From positions 1 through 7,011 of the forward strand of contig DASXLL010000369.1 in the NCBI GenBank assembly GCA_036496265.1: a DNA stretch of 7,011 bases. Direction: 5' to 3'. Shown piece after piece: positions 1-6,161 of this stretch. A model generated the notes under the pieces. That model did no database searches. It saw nothing but the letters and a program-made list of their open reading frames with translations, and was not told the DNA's origin. The position numbers and the translations under genes are program-made. Each line of letters starts with the position of its first letter. Position 1 is the first letter of the stretch. The stretch is from CAYLLN01 sp036496265. GTDB taxonomy: Bacteria > Planctomycetota > Planctomycetia > Pirellulales > Pirellulaceae.

Positions 1-34
1 CCCTTCTTCGGCATTTGAGGAATGCTTAGGAACA

Positions 35-1330
35 CTACCAGTCAACGACACTTCCATCGTTTCTGTCATAGGTCCGCTGATACGGCTCTGGCTCGCCAAC
101 CTGGGCCATGAACTTGTCTTCGTCGATCTCGATGCCAAGACCCGGGGAAGTTGAAACCGGCAAATAGCCCTTTTCAGGCTTGAATGGATTTTTGAGCAGG
201 TTGTCATGAGTGCGGACGCCTTGCTCCTGAATGAGAAAATTGGGGATCGCGGCGTCGATCTGGCAACTCGCGGCGAGTGAGCAGGGGCCTTGCGGGTTGT
301 GCGGCGCGAGAGGGACGTAGTATGACTCGGCCATGCCGGCGATCAACCGCAATTCGGTAATACCGCCGGCGTAGCAAATATCGGGCTGAATGATGGAAGC
401 GGCCCGCTTCACGAGGATGTCGCGAAAGCCCCACTTGGTGAAAATTCGCTCGCCGGTCGCAATCGGCAAGTGCGTCTTGGAGGCGATCTCAGCCATGCCC
501 TCGACGTCCTGACACTGAATCGGCTCTTCCACAAAGAACGGCTGATACGGCTCGATGGCCTTGATCAGCAGCATTGCCGTCTGCGGCTGAACGACACCGT
601 GAAAATCGAAGGCGATATCGATATCCGGCCCCAGCCGGTCGCGCATCTCTTGAAAGCTCTTGGCAGCCCGCTGCACGTAGCCGGCGCCTTCCACGTATTT
701 ATAAGCACCCCGATCGTCAGCCTTCAGCGCACCCTTCATCGCTGTGCAGCGGCCTGCCTCAACATCTGCCCGCCCGCCATAGACGCGAATCTTCTGCCGC
801 GTCGGGCCGCCGAGCAGCTCACACACCGGCAATCCAAGCGCCTTACCCTTGATGTCCCACAGCGCCATGTCGATGCCGCTGAGCACGGCGGTCAGCACCG
901 GGCCGCCGCGGTAAAAACCATGCCGGTAAATGGCCTGCCAGTGGTGCGTGATTGGTCGCGGATCCTGGCCGACGAGATACTTGGCTGTTTCTTGAGCCTC
1001 GGCCGCGCAGGCCTTGCTTTTGTCCTTGAGCATTTCGCCCCACCCGACGATTCCGGCGTCGGTCGAGATTTTGACGAAGACCCAACTGTTCTTGTGAATG
1101 AACGTTTCGAGCTTCGTGATCTTCAGCGGCGACTTCGCAGGGATAGCCGCCTTGCTCGCATTCGCGGAAGCCGCCTCTTGAGCAAAAGCCTCGATTTGTG
1201 CCAGGCCCGCGGCGAGTCCGCACGAGCCGAGGACTATTGCGCCGCGGCCCAAGAACTTGCGGCGAGAGATTTGATGCTCGTGGATGGTTTCGATCAGCTC
1301 TTCACGATTGACGAGAGGATTGGTCGGCAT
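35..1330 (-). CDS. dgoD: Tat-exported D-galactonate dehydratase-like enzyme (enolase superfamily)
   Basis: A 431-residue member of the mandelate racemase/muconate lactonizing branch of the enolase superfamily. The family dehydrates D-galactonate to 2-keto-3-deoxygalactonate with Mg2+. Visible active-site residues are D242 and H244 (DFHG), E268 (VEEP), E294 (TGER) and H344 (APHNPQGP). Each lies exactly 59 residues after D183, H185, E209, E235 and H285 of E. coli GalD as I recall its numbering, so the metal ligands and both catalytic histidines are kept. The N-terminal extension holds a twin-arginine motif (SRRKFLG, R23-R24), a hydrophobic stretch and a likely cleavage after AFA at residue 50, so the enzyme probably leaves the cytoplasm folded. 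The barrel segment around residues 195-235 matches E. coli poorly. The start is backed by AGGA 8 bases upstream. A different acid sugar remains possible; the family call is firm. No neighbour in the window belongs to galactonate breakdown. Confidence 0.8.
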   Translation of the reverse strand: MPTNPLVNREELIETIHEHQISRRKFLGRGAIVLGSCGLAAGLAQIEAFAQEAASANASKAAIPAKSPLKITKLETFIHKNSWVFVKISTDAGIVGWGEMLKDKSKACAAEAQETAKYLVGQDPRPITHHWQAIYRHGFYRGGPVLTAVLSGIDMALWDIKGKALGLPVCELLGGPTRQKIRVYGGRADVEAGRCTAMKGALKADDRGAYKYVEGAGYVQRAAKSFQEMRDRLGPDIDIAFDFHGVVQPQTAMLLIKAIEPYQPFFVEEPIQCQDVEGMAEIASKTHLPIATGERIFTKWGFRDILVKRAASIIQPDICYAGGITELRLIAGMAESYYVPLAPHNPQGPCSLAASCQIDAAIPNFLIQEQGVRTHDNLLKNPFKPEKGYLPVSTSPGLGIEIDEDKFMAQVGEPEPYQRTYDRNDGSVVDW

Positions 1331-1338
1331 GTTGCGGT

Positions 1339-1342
1339 TCCT
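1339..1342 (-). promoter_or_regulatory. Ribosome binding site of the dehydratase gene
   Basis: On the minus strand AGGA lies 8 bases before the ATG at 1330. It supports the long start that includes the Tat signal over internal methionines. Confidence 0.5.
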
Positions 1343-1367
1343 GGGTGGATAAAAGCAGCTAGGTGCG

Positions 1368-1388
1368 CGCTGTCACGCTAACACAGCG
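1368..1388. repeat. 6-bp inverted repeat upstream of the dehydratase gene
   Basis: CGCTGT (1368-1373) and ACAGCG (1383-1388) form a perfect dyad with a 9-base spacer, 37-58 bases upstream of the dehydratase start codon. The position suits an operator, but a dyad this short can arise by chance and no regulator gene is adjacent. Confidence 0.25.
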
Positions 1389-1455
1389 AGAGTCGATTTT
1401 CCACAAAGGCAGTTTTTCGCAACAAATCAGTCGAAAAGGCGGTACCACGACTCCC

Positions 1456-1475
1456 AGCAACCTGATTGCTAGCAA
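1456..1475. promoter_or_regulatory. Overlapping palindromes in the divergent intergenic region, candidate operator
   Basis: TTGCTAGCAA (1466-1475) is a perfect 10-base palindrome. An extra AGCAA half-site (1456-1460) pairs with the TTGCT at 1466-1470 across 5 bases, and another AGCAA occurs at 1512-1516. The cluster lies just upstream of the candidate -35 box at 1482, where a regulator of the plus-strand operon could bind. The pattern is seen directly; its function is inferred. Confidence 0.35.
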
Positions 1476-1481
1476 GTTGAA

Positions 1482-1510
1482 TTGGAAATCGTGTGCTACG
1501 CCGCTACGAT
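1482..1510 (+). promoter_or_regulatory. Candidate sigma70-type promoter for the DUF1186/DinB operon
   Basis: TTGGAA (1482-1487) and TACGAT (1505-1510) each match 4 of 6 consensus bases and are separated by 17 bases. A transcript would start near 1517, giving a leader of about 24 bases that contains the strong ribosome binding site. A direct repeat GCTACG (1495-1500 and 1503-1508) overlaps the -10 side. This is a weak match in an organism whose promoters are poorly known. Confidence 0.3.
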
Positions 1511-1530
1511 TAGCAAATCATTTATCGCAC

Positions 1531-1535
1531 GGAGG
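1531..1535 (+). promoter_or_regulatory. Strong Shine-Dalgarno site GGAGG
   Basis: GGAGG lies 5 bases before the ATG at 1541. It is the strongest ribosome binding site placed at a gene start in this window and fixes the start of the DUF1186 protein. Confidence 0.75.
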
Positions 1536-1540
1536 AAAAC

Positions 1541-2608
1541 ATGACCACTAACCAGCAGGAACAGAACCGCGAATTGTCATTGGCAACATTGAGTGAAATC
1601 ACCATTGATGCCGAGCAGTTGATTGCCGAACTCGATGCTGGAATGGGGCAGTTCCCAGAGGTAGCATTACGGGATTGCCAAAAGCATCGTGATTTAATGA
1701 TCCCACGGCTGATCGAAGTACTGCAAGAGACAGCACGTCTAGGCTGCGAGGGAGTCGTTCGCGACGGCAACGCGGCGATGTTTGCGCTGTTTTTGCTGAC
1801 GGAGTTCCGCGCGACGCAGGCGACCGATGCGATTGTGAATTTTCTGCGAGTTCCGGGCAAAGTCGTGGACACGCTACTCGGTGATGCGATCACCGAGGAC
1901 TTGCCGCGCATTCTGGCTACTTTCGCAACGCAGCGACTGGAGATATTGGAGCTATTGATTACCGATTCCCAAGCGGACGAGTACGTGCGTTCCGGGGCAT
2001 TGGAGGCGCATAAGTATTTGGTTCGCGATGGCGTGCTTCAGCGGCCAGAATTCGTTCAACGCTTGCGAGATTATTTGCTCAAGCTTGTGGCCGAAGAAGC
2101 CATTTGGCCAGCCACGCTGGTCGTCGATATGTTGGCCGAGCTTAAAGCTGTTGATGCGCGACCGGACATTGAGCGGGCCTACCACGCGGGTGTCATCGAC
2201 GAAGAATTCATAACCCTGGAATTTGTCGATGAACTTCTCGGCCAAGAGGCGGCGGAGTTCGACAGGGTGCTGGATAATCTTGAGCCAACGATCGTCGCCG
2301 ACGCCGTCGAGGAGATGCGCCCTTGGCATTGGTCGGGCGATGAGTCATGGCTGGACGGGAAGGTGGGGCCCATTGACGAGTTGGAGTTCGATAACGAATT
2401 GACAAGCCGGATAGCGCATCTCTTTTCTAATGCGCTTGTTAAAGAATCCGATCCTAGTATGGCCGATGACGAAGCCGAGGAATTTTCGCCGCATCAGACC
2501 GACACGATTCGGTACGATGCGCCACATATCGGCCGGAACGATCCCTGCCCGTGCGGCAGCGGGAAGAAATACAAGAAGTGTTGCCTGCACAAAGTAACTC
2601 CCAAGTGA
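1541..2608 (+). CDS. DUF1186-family protein with C-terminal SEC-C zinc-binding motif
   Basis: A 355-residue soluble protein without signal peptide or membrane segment. Residues ~20-250 are helical and HEAT-like. They resemble DUF1186, with landmarks ALFLLTEFRA (82-91), LLGDAITEDLPRIL (112-125) and DEYVRSGALEA (146-156). An acidic linker (about 300-320) leads to a C-terminal SEC-C motif, GRNDPCPCGSGKKYKKCC at 331-348. Its C336, C338, C347 and C348 (or H350) are the expected zinc ligands. SEC-C is known from the SecA tail, where it contacts SecB and ribosomes, and appears on many otherwise unrelated proteins as a docking module. The biochemical role of DUF1186 is unknown to me. The start is set by GGAGG 5 bases upstream. 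The next gene begins 6 bases after the stop, so the two are probably co-transcribed. Confidence 0.8.
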   Translation: MTTNQQEQNRELSLATLSEITIDAEQLIAELDAGMGQFPEVALRDCQKHRDLMIPRLIEVLQETARLGCEGVVRDGNAAMFALFLLTEFRATQATDAIVNFLRVPGKVVDTLLGDAITEDLPRILATFATQRLEILELLITDSQADEYVRSGALEAHKYLVRDGVLQRPEFVQRLRDYLLKLVAEEAIWPATLVVDMLAELKAVDARPDIERAYHAGVIDEEFITLEFVDELLGQEAAEFDRVLDNLEPTIVADAVEEMRPWHWSGDESWLDGKVGPIDELEFDNELTSRIAHLFSNALVKESDPSMADDEAEEFSPHQTDTIRYDAPHIGRNDPCPCGSGKKYKKCCLHKVTPK

Positions 2609-2614
2609 TCGAGC

Positions 2615-3160
2615 ATGACTAAGCCTGACGAATTCGTGGCGGCGATTATCAACGCCTTTGAGGGGAATAAGCGATTAGCCGATCGGGCTGCGGAACAGGT
2701 GCCAGATGAAAAACTGCATGCCGCGCTCGATGAAAACACGAACTCAATCGCCGTAATCATGAAGCATGTGGCGGGAAATTTGCTGTCGCGATGGACGGAT
2801 TTTTTAACGACAGACGGCGAGAAGCCGGGGCGGAATCGGGATGAGGAGTTTGTGGATAACTTTCAAAGCCGAGCGGAGATTCTCGCCCACTGGGAACGCG
2901 GCTGGTCGTGCTTGTTGCAAGCACTAACGAGCTTGACTGCGGCGGACCTGGAAAAGACTGTCACAATCCGCGGCGAGCCTTATTCGGTGCCGCTGGCGAT
3001 GTCGCGGTCGCTGGGCCACACGTGCTATCACGTCGGGCAGATTGTGCAACTCGCGCGTCATCATGCCGGCGATAAATGGAACACGCTAACGATTCCCAAG
3101 GGCGGTTCGCAGCAATTCAATCAGTCTAACTGGGGACAGGCAGGCAAATCGCATTCGTAA
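2615..3160 (+). CDS. DinB-superfamily (DUF1572-like) putative metal-dependent protein
   Basis: A 181-residue soluble protein that looks like a DinB/YfiT-type four-helix bundle. The three histidines expected to bind one divalent metal are H51 (MKHVAGN) and the pair H135 and H139 (LGHTCYHVGQIV). The tail PKGGSQQFNQ (161-170) is typical of the DUF1572 branch. Members of the wider superfamily include thiol-dependent S-transferases (bacillithiol or mycothiol users), but the substrate of this branch is not established. It starts 6 bases after the stop of the DUF1186/SEC-C gene with no good Shine-Dalgarno site, so translation probably depends on ribosomes coming from upstream. Length is normal for the family. 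The fold call is fairly sure; the reaction is open. Confidence 0.8.
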   Translation: MTKPDEFVAAIINAFEGNKRLADRAAEQVPDEKLHAALDENTNSIAVIMKHVAGNLLSRWTDFLTTDGEKPGRNRDEEFVDNFQSRAEILAHWERGWSCLLQALTSLTAADLEKTVTIRGEPYSVPLAMSRSLGHTCYHVGQIVQLARHHAGDKWNTLTIPKGGSQQFNQSNWGQAGKSHS

Positions 3161-3172
3161 CAACTGATACGG

Positions 3173-3230
3173 GAACACTAATTGACACTAATCTTCACTA
3201 ATAAGTGTTGATTAGCGTTGATCAGTGTTC
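3173..3230. repeat. Helically phased CACTAAT repeat array forming a long imperfect hairpin
   Basis: Forward CACTAAT copies begin at 3176, 3186 and 3196. Reverse-strand copies lie at 3201-3207 (CACTTAT), 3211-3217 (CGCTAAT) and 3221-3227 (CACTGAT). All are spaced by exactly 10 bases within each arm. The two 27-base arms (3173-3199 and 3204-3230) pair at 21 positions plus two G-U pairs as RNA, around a 4-base AATA loop. The element starts 12 bases after the DinB gene stop and ends 32 bases before the next gene. No T-run follows, so it is not a standard intrinsic terminator. It may be a dispersed palindromic repeat, a transcript-stabilising hairpin or a multi-site operator. Confidence 0.8.
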
Positions 3231-3262
3231 TCCTGCTCTCCTTGAAGTGAAGAAAGTGCCCG

Positions 3263-4870
3263 ATGTATCACGCCATCCCAACGCTTGCGATTGGCGTTTT
3301 GCTGTCGATCGGCAGCGCCCATGGCCAATTATCAGGAACTGCGATCCGGCCGCCGGTAATCGCGCCGCCCGATTCTTTCTTCGCGCTCGTCCGCGAGCGC
3401 GATCGAGATGCGGCTCGCGGCTTCTACACGAAATACCTGAACGTAGGCGGCATTCCCGTGGTCGCCGCCACGGAAGTCGCTGATTTGGCACTGCTGCGAA
3501 CGCGGGAAATTGTAGGACAGATGTTGGCTGGGCGGCCCGATGTCGTCCAAGCCATGGCCGCCAGCGGCATGTACCTGATCATCATTGGCAGGGATCAGGT
3601 CTATACGGACATGCCCGAATACCGCAATCATCCAAACCCGGCTTATCAGAATGAGCGGGTGCGCGGCACCGGCGGCAAGCCGACGAGCTTCGGCGAAGAA
3701 AACTTGCTCAGCCTGCCGCTGGACCGCTACGACGACGAGAGCATCGCGGTTCACGAGTTTTGCCACACGATCGACGGGGCGCTGCGCAGTCTCGATCCGG
3801 CGTGGAGTGATCGGCGTAACGCCGTCTATGAAAATGCCCGCCGCAAAGGGCTGTACGAAAACAGCTATGCTGCTTCGAATCCGGGCGAATATTGGGCCGA
3901 GATTTGTCAGTCGTATTTCGATTGCAACCGAGTTAACAATTGGAACCACGGGCCGATTGGAACGCGCGAGCAACTGCGCGACTACGATCCGGAAGGCTAT
4001 GAGCTTGTCCGCACCGCGTTTCGGCTAAGTCCTCAGCAGGATTGGCGGTACACGTTTGCCCAGACGCAGCCGAGCGTGATTACGCCGCCGGCGCGATTCA
4101 AGATCGACTCCTTCTACACGAAGTTCACGTGGGCTCGCGAATTTGTCGTTCTCGGTCGCGGGGCGAGCAACGACGCGTTGCTTAAGGCCAACGACACGAT
4201 CCGCAAGGTATTTGCGTATCGCCACGACATTTTGAAGGCTCTCATCGCCGACGGCGTCAAGCTGGTCGTCCTTAGCCGCCAGGAAAAATTGGCCGACTTG
4301 CCCGAGCTGCGTAATCTGGCCGACCAATCGTCCCTGGATCTGCTCGCGCGAACACTCGACTATCAGCCGACCGCCAAGCTGCTCGTCGTGTCGGAGGAAA
4401 ATATGGCGGAGGAAAATGTGGTTGCCGACCCCGGGCTGCCGAATATTGGCGACAATCAGGTGATTCGCACGTTGGCGAAGGCCATCAGTCAGGTCGCCGG
4501 CACGCGCCCCGTCGATTCGAATTGGGACAACCGGCCTCGCAACGTGTGGCAACAGTATGAACTGCGCCTCCAGAGGCTCGATATTCGTTTCGATGAGCGA
4601 CTGAAGCCGCTCTACGAGCAAGCCATTGCCCATCAAAAATGGCGCGGAACATCCGCCGCGAATGACCGCGCTGCTTATTGGACGGCCGGCGTGCTCGCTT
4701 ATTTCGACGCTCGCGGCCAAGACGCCGCCGCAGCCGGCACCGATCATCCGGTTCTTACTCGTGAAGCCCTAAAGGACTACGATTTCGACCTGTACAGTCT
4801 GGTTCATGAAACCTTTGCCCACGCCGGCAAGGTCGATTGGCGCTTTCAACCCGGCGGAGCGAACCGCTGA
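3263..4870 (+). CDS. Secreted tandem-duplicated zincin metallopeptidase-like protein (lethal-factor-type fold)
   Basis: A 535-residue protein with a likely Sec signal peptide (residues 1-21, cleavage after AHG) and two related domains, about 36-262 and 276-528. Each opens with a PP..F/FYTK-type segment and closes with a DYD...Y.LV...F......DWR block. Domain 1 has HEFCH (H164, E165, H168), then Y202 and E209 in NPGEYWAE. The spacing fits anthrax lethal factor (H686, E687, H690, Y728, E735, recalled numbering), including the 7-residue Tyr-to-Glu gap. It is therefore probably an active zinc peptidase. In domain 2 the HEFCH block aligns with LAKAIS, Y202 with S464 and E209 with A471, so it is probably inactive, perhaps binding substrate. 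The substrate is unknown. An in-frame TGA at 3248 rules out a longer start, and the Shine-Dalgarno site is weak. The lyase gene begins 2 bases after the stop. Confidence 0.7.
   Translation: MYHAIPTLAIGVLLSIGSAHGQLSGTAIRPPVIAPPDSFFALVRERDRDAARGFYTKYLNVGGIPVVAATEVADLALLRTREIVGQMLAGRPDVVQAMAASGMYLIIIGRDQVYTDMPEYRNHPNPAYQNERVRGTGGKPTSFGEENLLSLPLDRYDDESIAVHEFCHTIDGALRSLDPAWSDRRNAVYENARRKGLYENSYAASNPGEYWAEICQSYFDCNRVNNWNHGPIGTREQLRDYDPEGYELVRTAFRLSPQQDWRYTFAQTQPSVITPPARFKIDSFYTKFTWAREFVVLGRGASNDALLKANDTIRKVFAYRHDILKALIADGVKLVVLSRQEKLADLPELRNLADQSSLDLLARTLDYQPTAKLLVVSEENMAEENVVADPGLPNIGDNQVIRTLAKAISQVAGTRPVDSNWDNRPRNVWQQYELRLQRLDIRFDERLKPLYEQAIAHQKWRGTSAANDRAAYWTAGVLAYFDARGQDAAAAGTDHPVLTREALKDYDFDLYSLVHETFAHAGKVDWRFQPGGANR
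4391..4420 (+). repeat. 15-base tandem duplication carrying two internal GGAGG-start pairs
   Basis: Two 15-base units (4391-4405 and 4406-4420) differ at 2 positions and encode SEENM-AEENV, residues 377-386 of the secreted zincin-like protein. Each unit holds GGAGG followed after 5 bases by a start codon in the gene's own frame: ATG at 4403 and GTG at 4418. The spacing equals that of the strong site before 1541. Internal initiation would yield a C-terminal piece of about 150 residues without signal peptide. It may also be only a codon-level duplication. Confidence 0.6.
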
Positions 4871-4872
4871 AG

Positions 4873-5625
4873 ATGAAAATGCGATTCTTTGTCGCGACAC
4901 TGCGAGCCTGCATGCCTCTGTTGGCCTTTTTCATTTCCGCCATATGTTTGGCCGCTGAGCCACCGGGCCAAATCATCGATCTCAGCTCCTGGAAGTTGAC
5001 GCTGCCGATCGATACGCCGCAGCCGGGGCGGCCGGATGAGATTGTCGCGCCGCAACTTGTCAACTTTGTCGCTGCCGGTATTTTTCAGGCGAGCGAAGAC
5101 GGCATGGGCGTCGTATTTCGCGCGCCGTGCGGCGGCATCACGACCAGTGGCTCTAACTATCCGCGTTGCGAGCTGCGTGAAATGCAGCCGGGCGGAAAGA
5201 AAGAGGCGTCGTGGAACACGACGGATAACATGATCCATTCCATGCGGGCTTCGCTGGCGATCACGCATATACCCGCAATGAAGCCGCATGTCGTCTGTGC
5301 CCAAATCCACGATGCCAACGATGATCTGTTGGAAATCCGCCTCGAGGGCAAAAAGCTGCAAGCCGAGCGGGCGAACGAGAGCAGCGTCATTCTCGATCGC
5401 AATTACCAGCTGGGCAGCGAGTTCGCCCTGAAAATCGAAGCTGGCAACGGCCACGTCCATGTTTTCTATGACAACGAGCCAAAGCTCGACTGGCCAGTGA
5501 GCCGCGACGGCTGCTTCTTCAAAGCCGGCTGTTATACGCAGTCGAACACGAAGAAAGGCGACGCGGCCGAGGACTATGGCGAGGTCGTGATTCGCAAATT
5601 GGAGCTGGCCAATCGCCTACCGTGA
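4873..5625 (+). CDS. Secreted polysaccharide lyase family 7 (alginate-lyase-like)
   Basis: A 250-residue protein: a signal peptide (MKMRFF start, hydrophobic residues 14-26, probable cleavage after LAA at 28), then one beta-jelly-roll domain of the alginate lyase 2/PL7 type. The three PL7 signatures are present: RCELRE at 98-103 (R98, E100, R102), QIH at 144-146, and FFKAGCYTQ at 215-223 with Y221. In known PL7 enzymes these supply the catalytic Arg, Gln/His and Tyr for beta-elimination of uronate polymers. The substrate could be alginate or another polyuronate. C99 stands where Thr or Ser is usual, and the mature part has five cysteines (86, 99, 142, 214, 220), so disulfides are possible. 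The reading frame extends upstream to a TTG at 4837, but the ATG at 4873 gives the proper signal peptide and sits 2 bases after the preceding stop. GGAG at 4856-4859 is a distant ribosome site. Confidence 0.85.
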   Translation: MKMRFFVATLRACMPLLAFFISAICLAAEPPGQIIDLSSWKLTLPIDTPQPGRPDEIVAPQLVNFVAAGIFQASEDGMGVVFRAPCGGITTSGSNYPRCELREMQPGGKKEASWNTTDNMIHSMRASLAITHIPAMKPHVVCAQIHDANDDLLEIRLEGKKLQAERANESSVILDRNYQLGSEFALKIEAGNGHVHVFYDNEPKLDWPVSRDGCFFKAGCYTQSNTKKGDAAEDYGEVVIRKLELANRLP

Positions 5626-5642
5626 CCGGGCAGGCTGCCGGT
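5625..5642 (+). other. Short hairpin after the lyase gene
   Basis: ACCGG(G)CA and TGCCGGT pair over 7 bases with one bulged G around a 3-base loop, starting at the last base of the lyase stop codon. No T-run follows, so transcription termination is uncertain. TATAGT at 5642-5647 resembles a -10 box for nrdR but lacks a recognisable -35 partner. Confidence 0.3.
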
Positions 5643-5693
5643 ATAGTGAATTAGCCGCTGTTTCGCGAATCGCCTCCCAGAGCCCGATCCTCC

Positions 5694-6161
5694 GTGCGTT
5701 GCCCCTTCTGCCACTTCGATCAAGACCGGGTAATGGACAGCCGGGCCAGCGAAGATGGCTATGTCATCCGCCGCCGCCGCGAATGTTTGCATTGCAAGCG
5801 CCGCTACACCACCTACGAGCGGCTCGAAGAGCTGGGCATCAAGGTTGTGAAGAAGGACGGCGTCCGCGAGCCTTACAGCCGCGAAAAAATCCGCTCGGGG
5901 TTATCGAAAGCCTGCTGGAAGCGGCCCATCAGCGACGAGCAGATCGACGGCATCATCGAGCACGTCGAAAGCTACATGTATGCCAACTGCGAATCGGAAA
6001 TCGACAGCTCGAAAATCGGCGAGCTGGTGATCGATCGGCTCGCAACCGTCGATCAAGTGGCCTACGTACGGTTCGCCAGTGTTTATCGCCGCTTCAAAGA
6101 CGTCCGCGACTTTGTCGATGAGTTGCAGCCCATGCTGAAACGCAATTTGCCGCCGAAATGA
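5694..6161 (+). CDS. nrdR: Transcriptional repressor NrdR
   Basis: A 155-residue NrdR of normal length. It represses ribonucleotide reductase genes by binding paired NrdR boxes and senses ATP/dATP through an ATP-cone. The N-terminal zinc ribbon has C3, C6, C31 and C34 (CPFC and CLHC), the family-typical DSR (15-17), VIRRRREC (24-31) and RYTTYER (37-43). The ATP-cone covers about 49-139, opening with VVKKDG (50-55). The GTG start is chosen because it gives the MRCPFC terminus of the family; the next methionine (M14) would cut off two zinc ligands. There is no Shine-Dalgarno site before it. The stop overlaps the start of the ferrochelatase gene as ATGA. No ribonucleotide reductase gene or NrdR box was noticed in the window, so its targets lie elsewhere. 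Confidence 0.95.
   Translation: MRCPFCHFDQDRVMDSRASEDGYVIRRRRECLHCKRRYTTYERLEELGIKVVKKDGVREPYSREKIRSGLSKACWKRPISDEQIDGIIEHVESYMYANCESEIDSSKIGELVIDRLATVDQVAYVRFASVYRRFKDVRDFVDELQPMLKRNLPPK

Noticed and set aside
470..1381. Long plus-strand open frame (303 codons) opposite the dehydratase gene
   Set aside because: It is antisense to a gene with clear catalytic motifs, and its translation shows no family features; it is a by-product of GC-rich codon use.
1363..1551. 62-codon plus-strand frame across the divergent intergenic region
   Set aside because: It has a GTG start without a ribosome site, no recognisable domain, and runs into the strong start at 1541; more likely non-coding regulatory DNA.
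3173..3230. CRISPR array or standard rho-independent terminator
   Set aside because: The units are 10 bases long, with three per strand and no spacers, so it is not CRISPR. No T-run follows the stem on either strand, so it is not a typical intrinsic terminator.
3332..3973. Minus-strand open frame opposite domain 1 of the zincin-like protein
   Set aside because: The opposite strand encodes a coherent signal peptide and HExxH domain; this frame shows no motifs and no ribosome site.
4025..4747. Minus-strand open frame of 240 codons
   Set aside because: It is antisense to the second zincin-like domain, whose similarity to domain 1 shows which strand is coding.
4837..4872. Upstream TTG start for the lyase gene
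   Set aside because: It would place charged residues (STRRSEP) before the signal peptide and overlap the upstream gene by 34 bases; ATG 4873 gives a normal leader.
5625..5647. Terminator plus nrdR promoter just after the lyase gene
   Set aside because: The hairpin is only 7 bp with a bulge and no T-run, and TATAGT lacks a -35 partner; kept only as a low-confidence hairpin.
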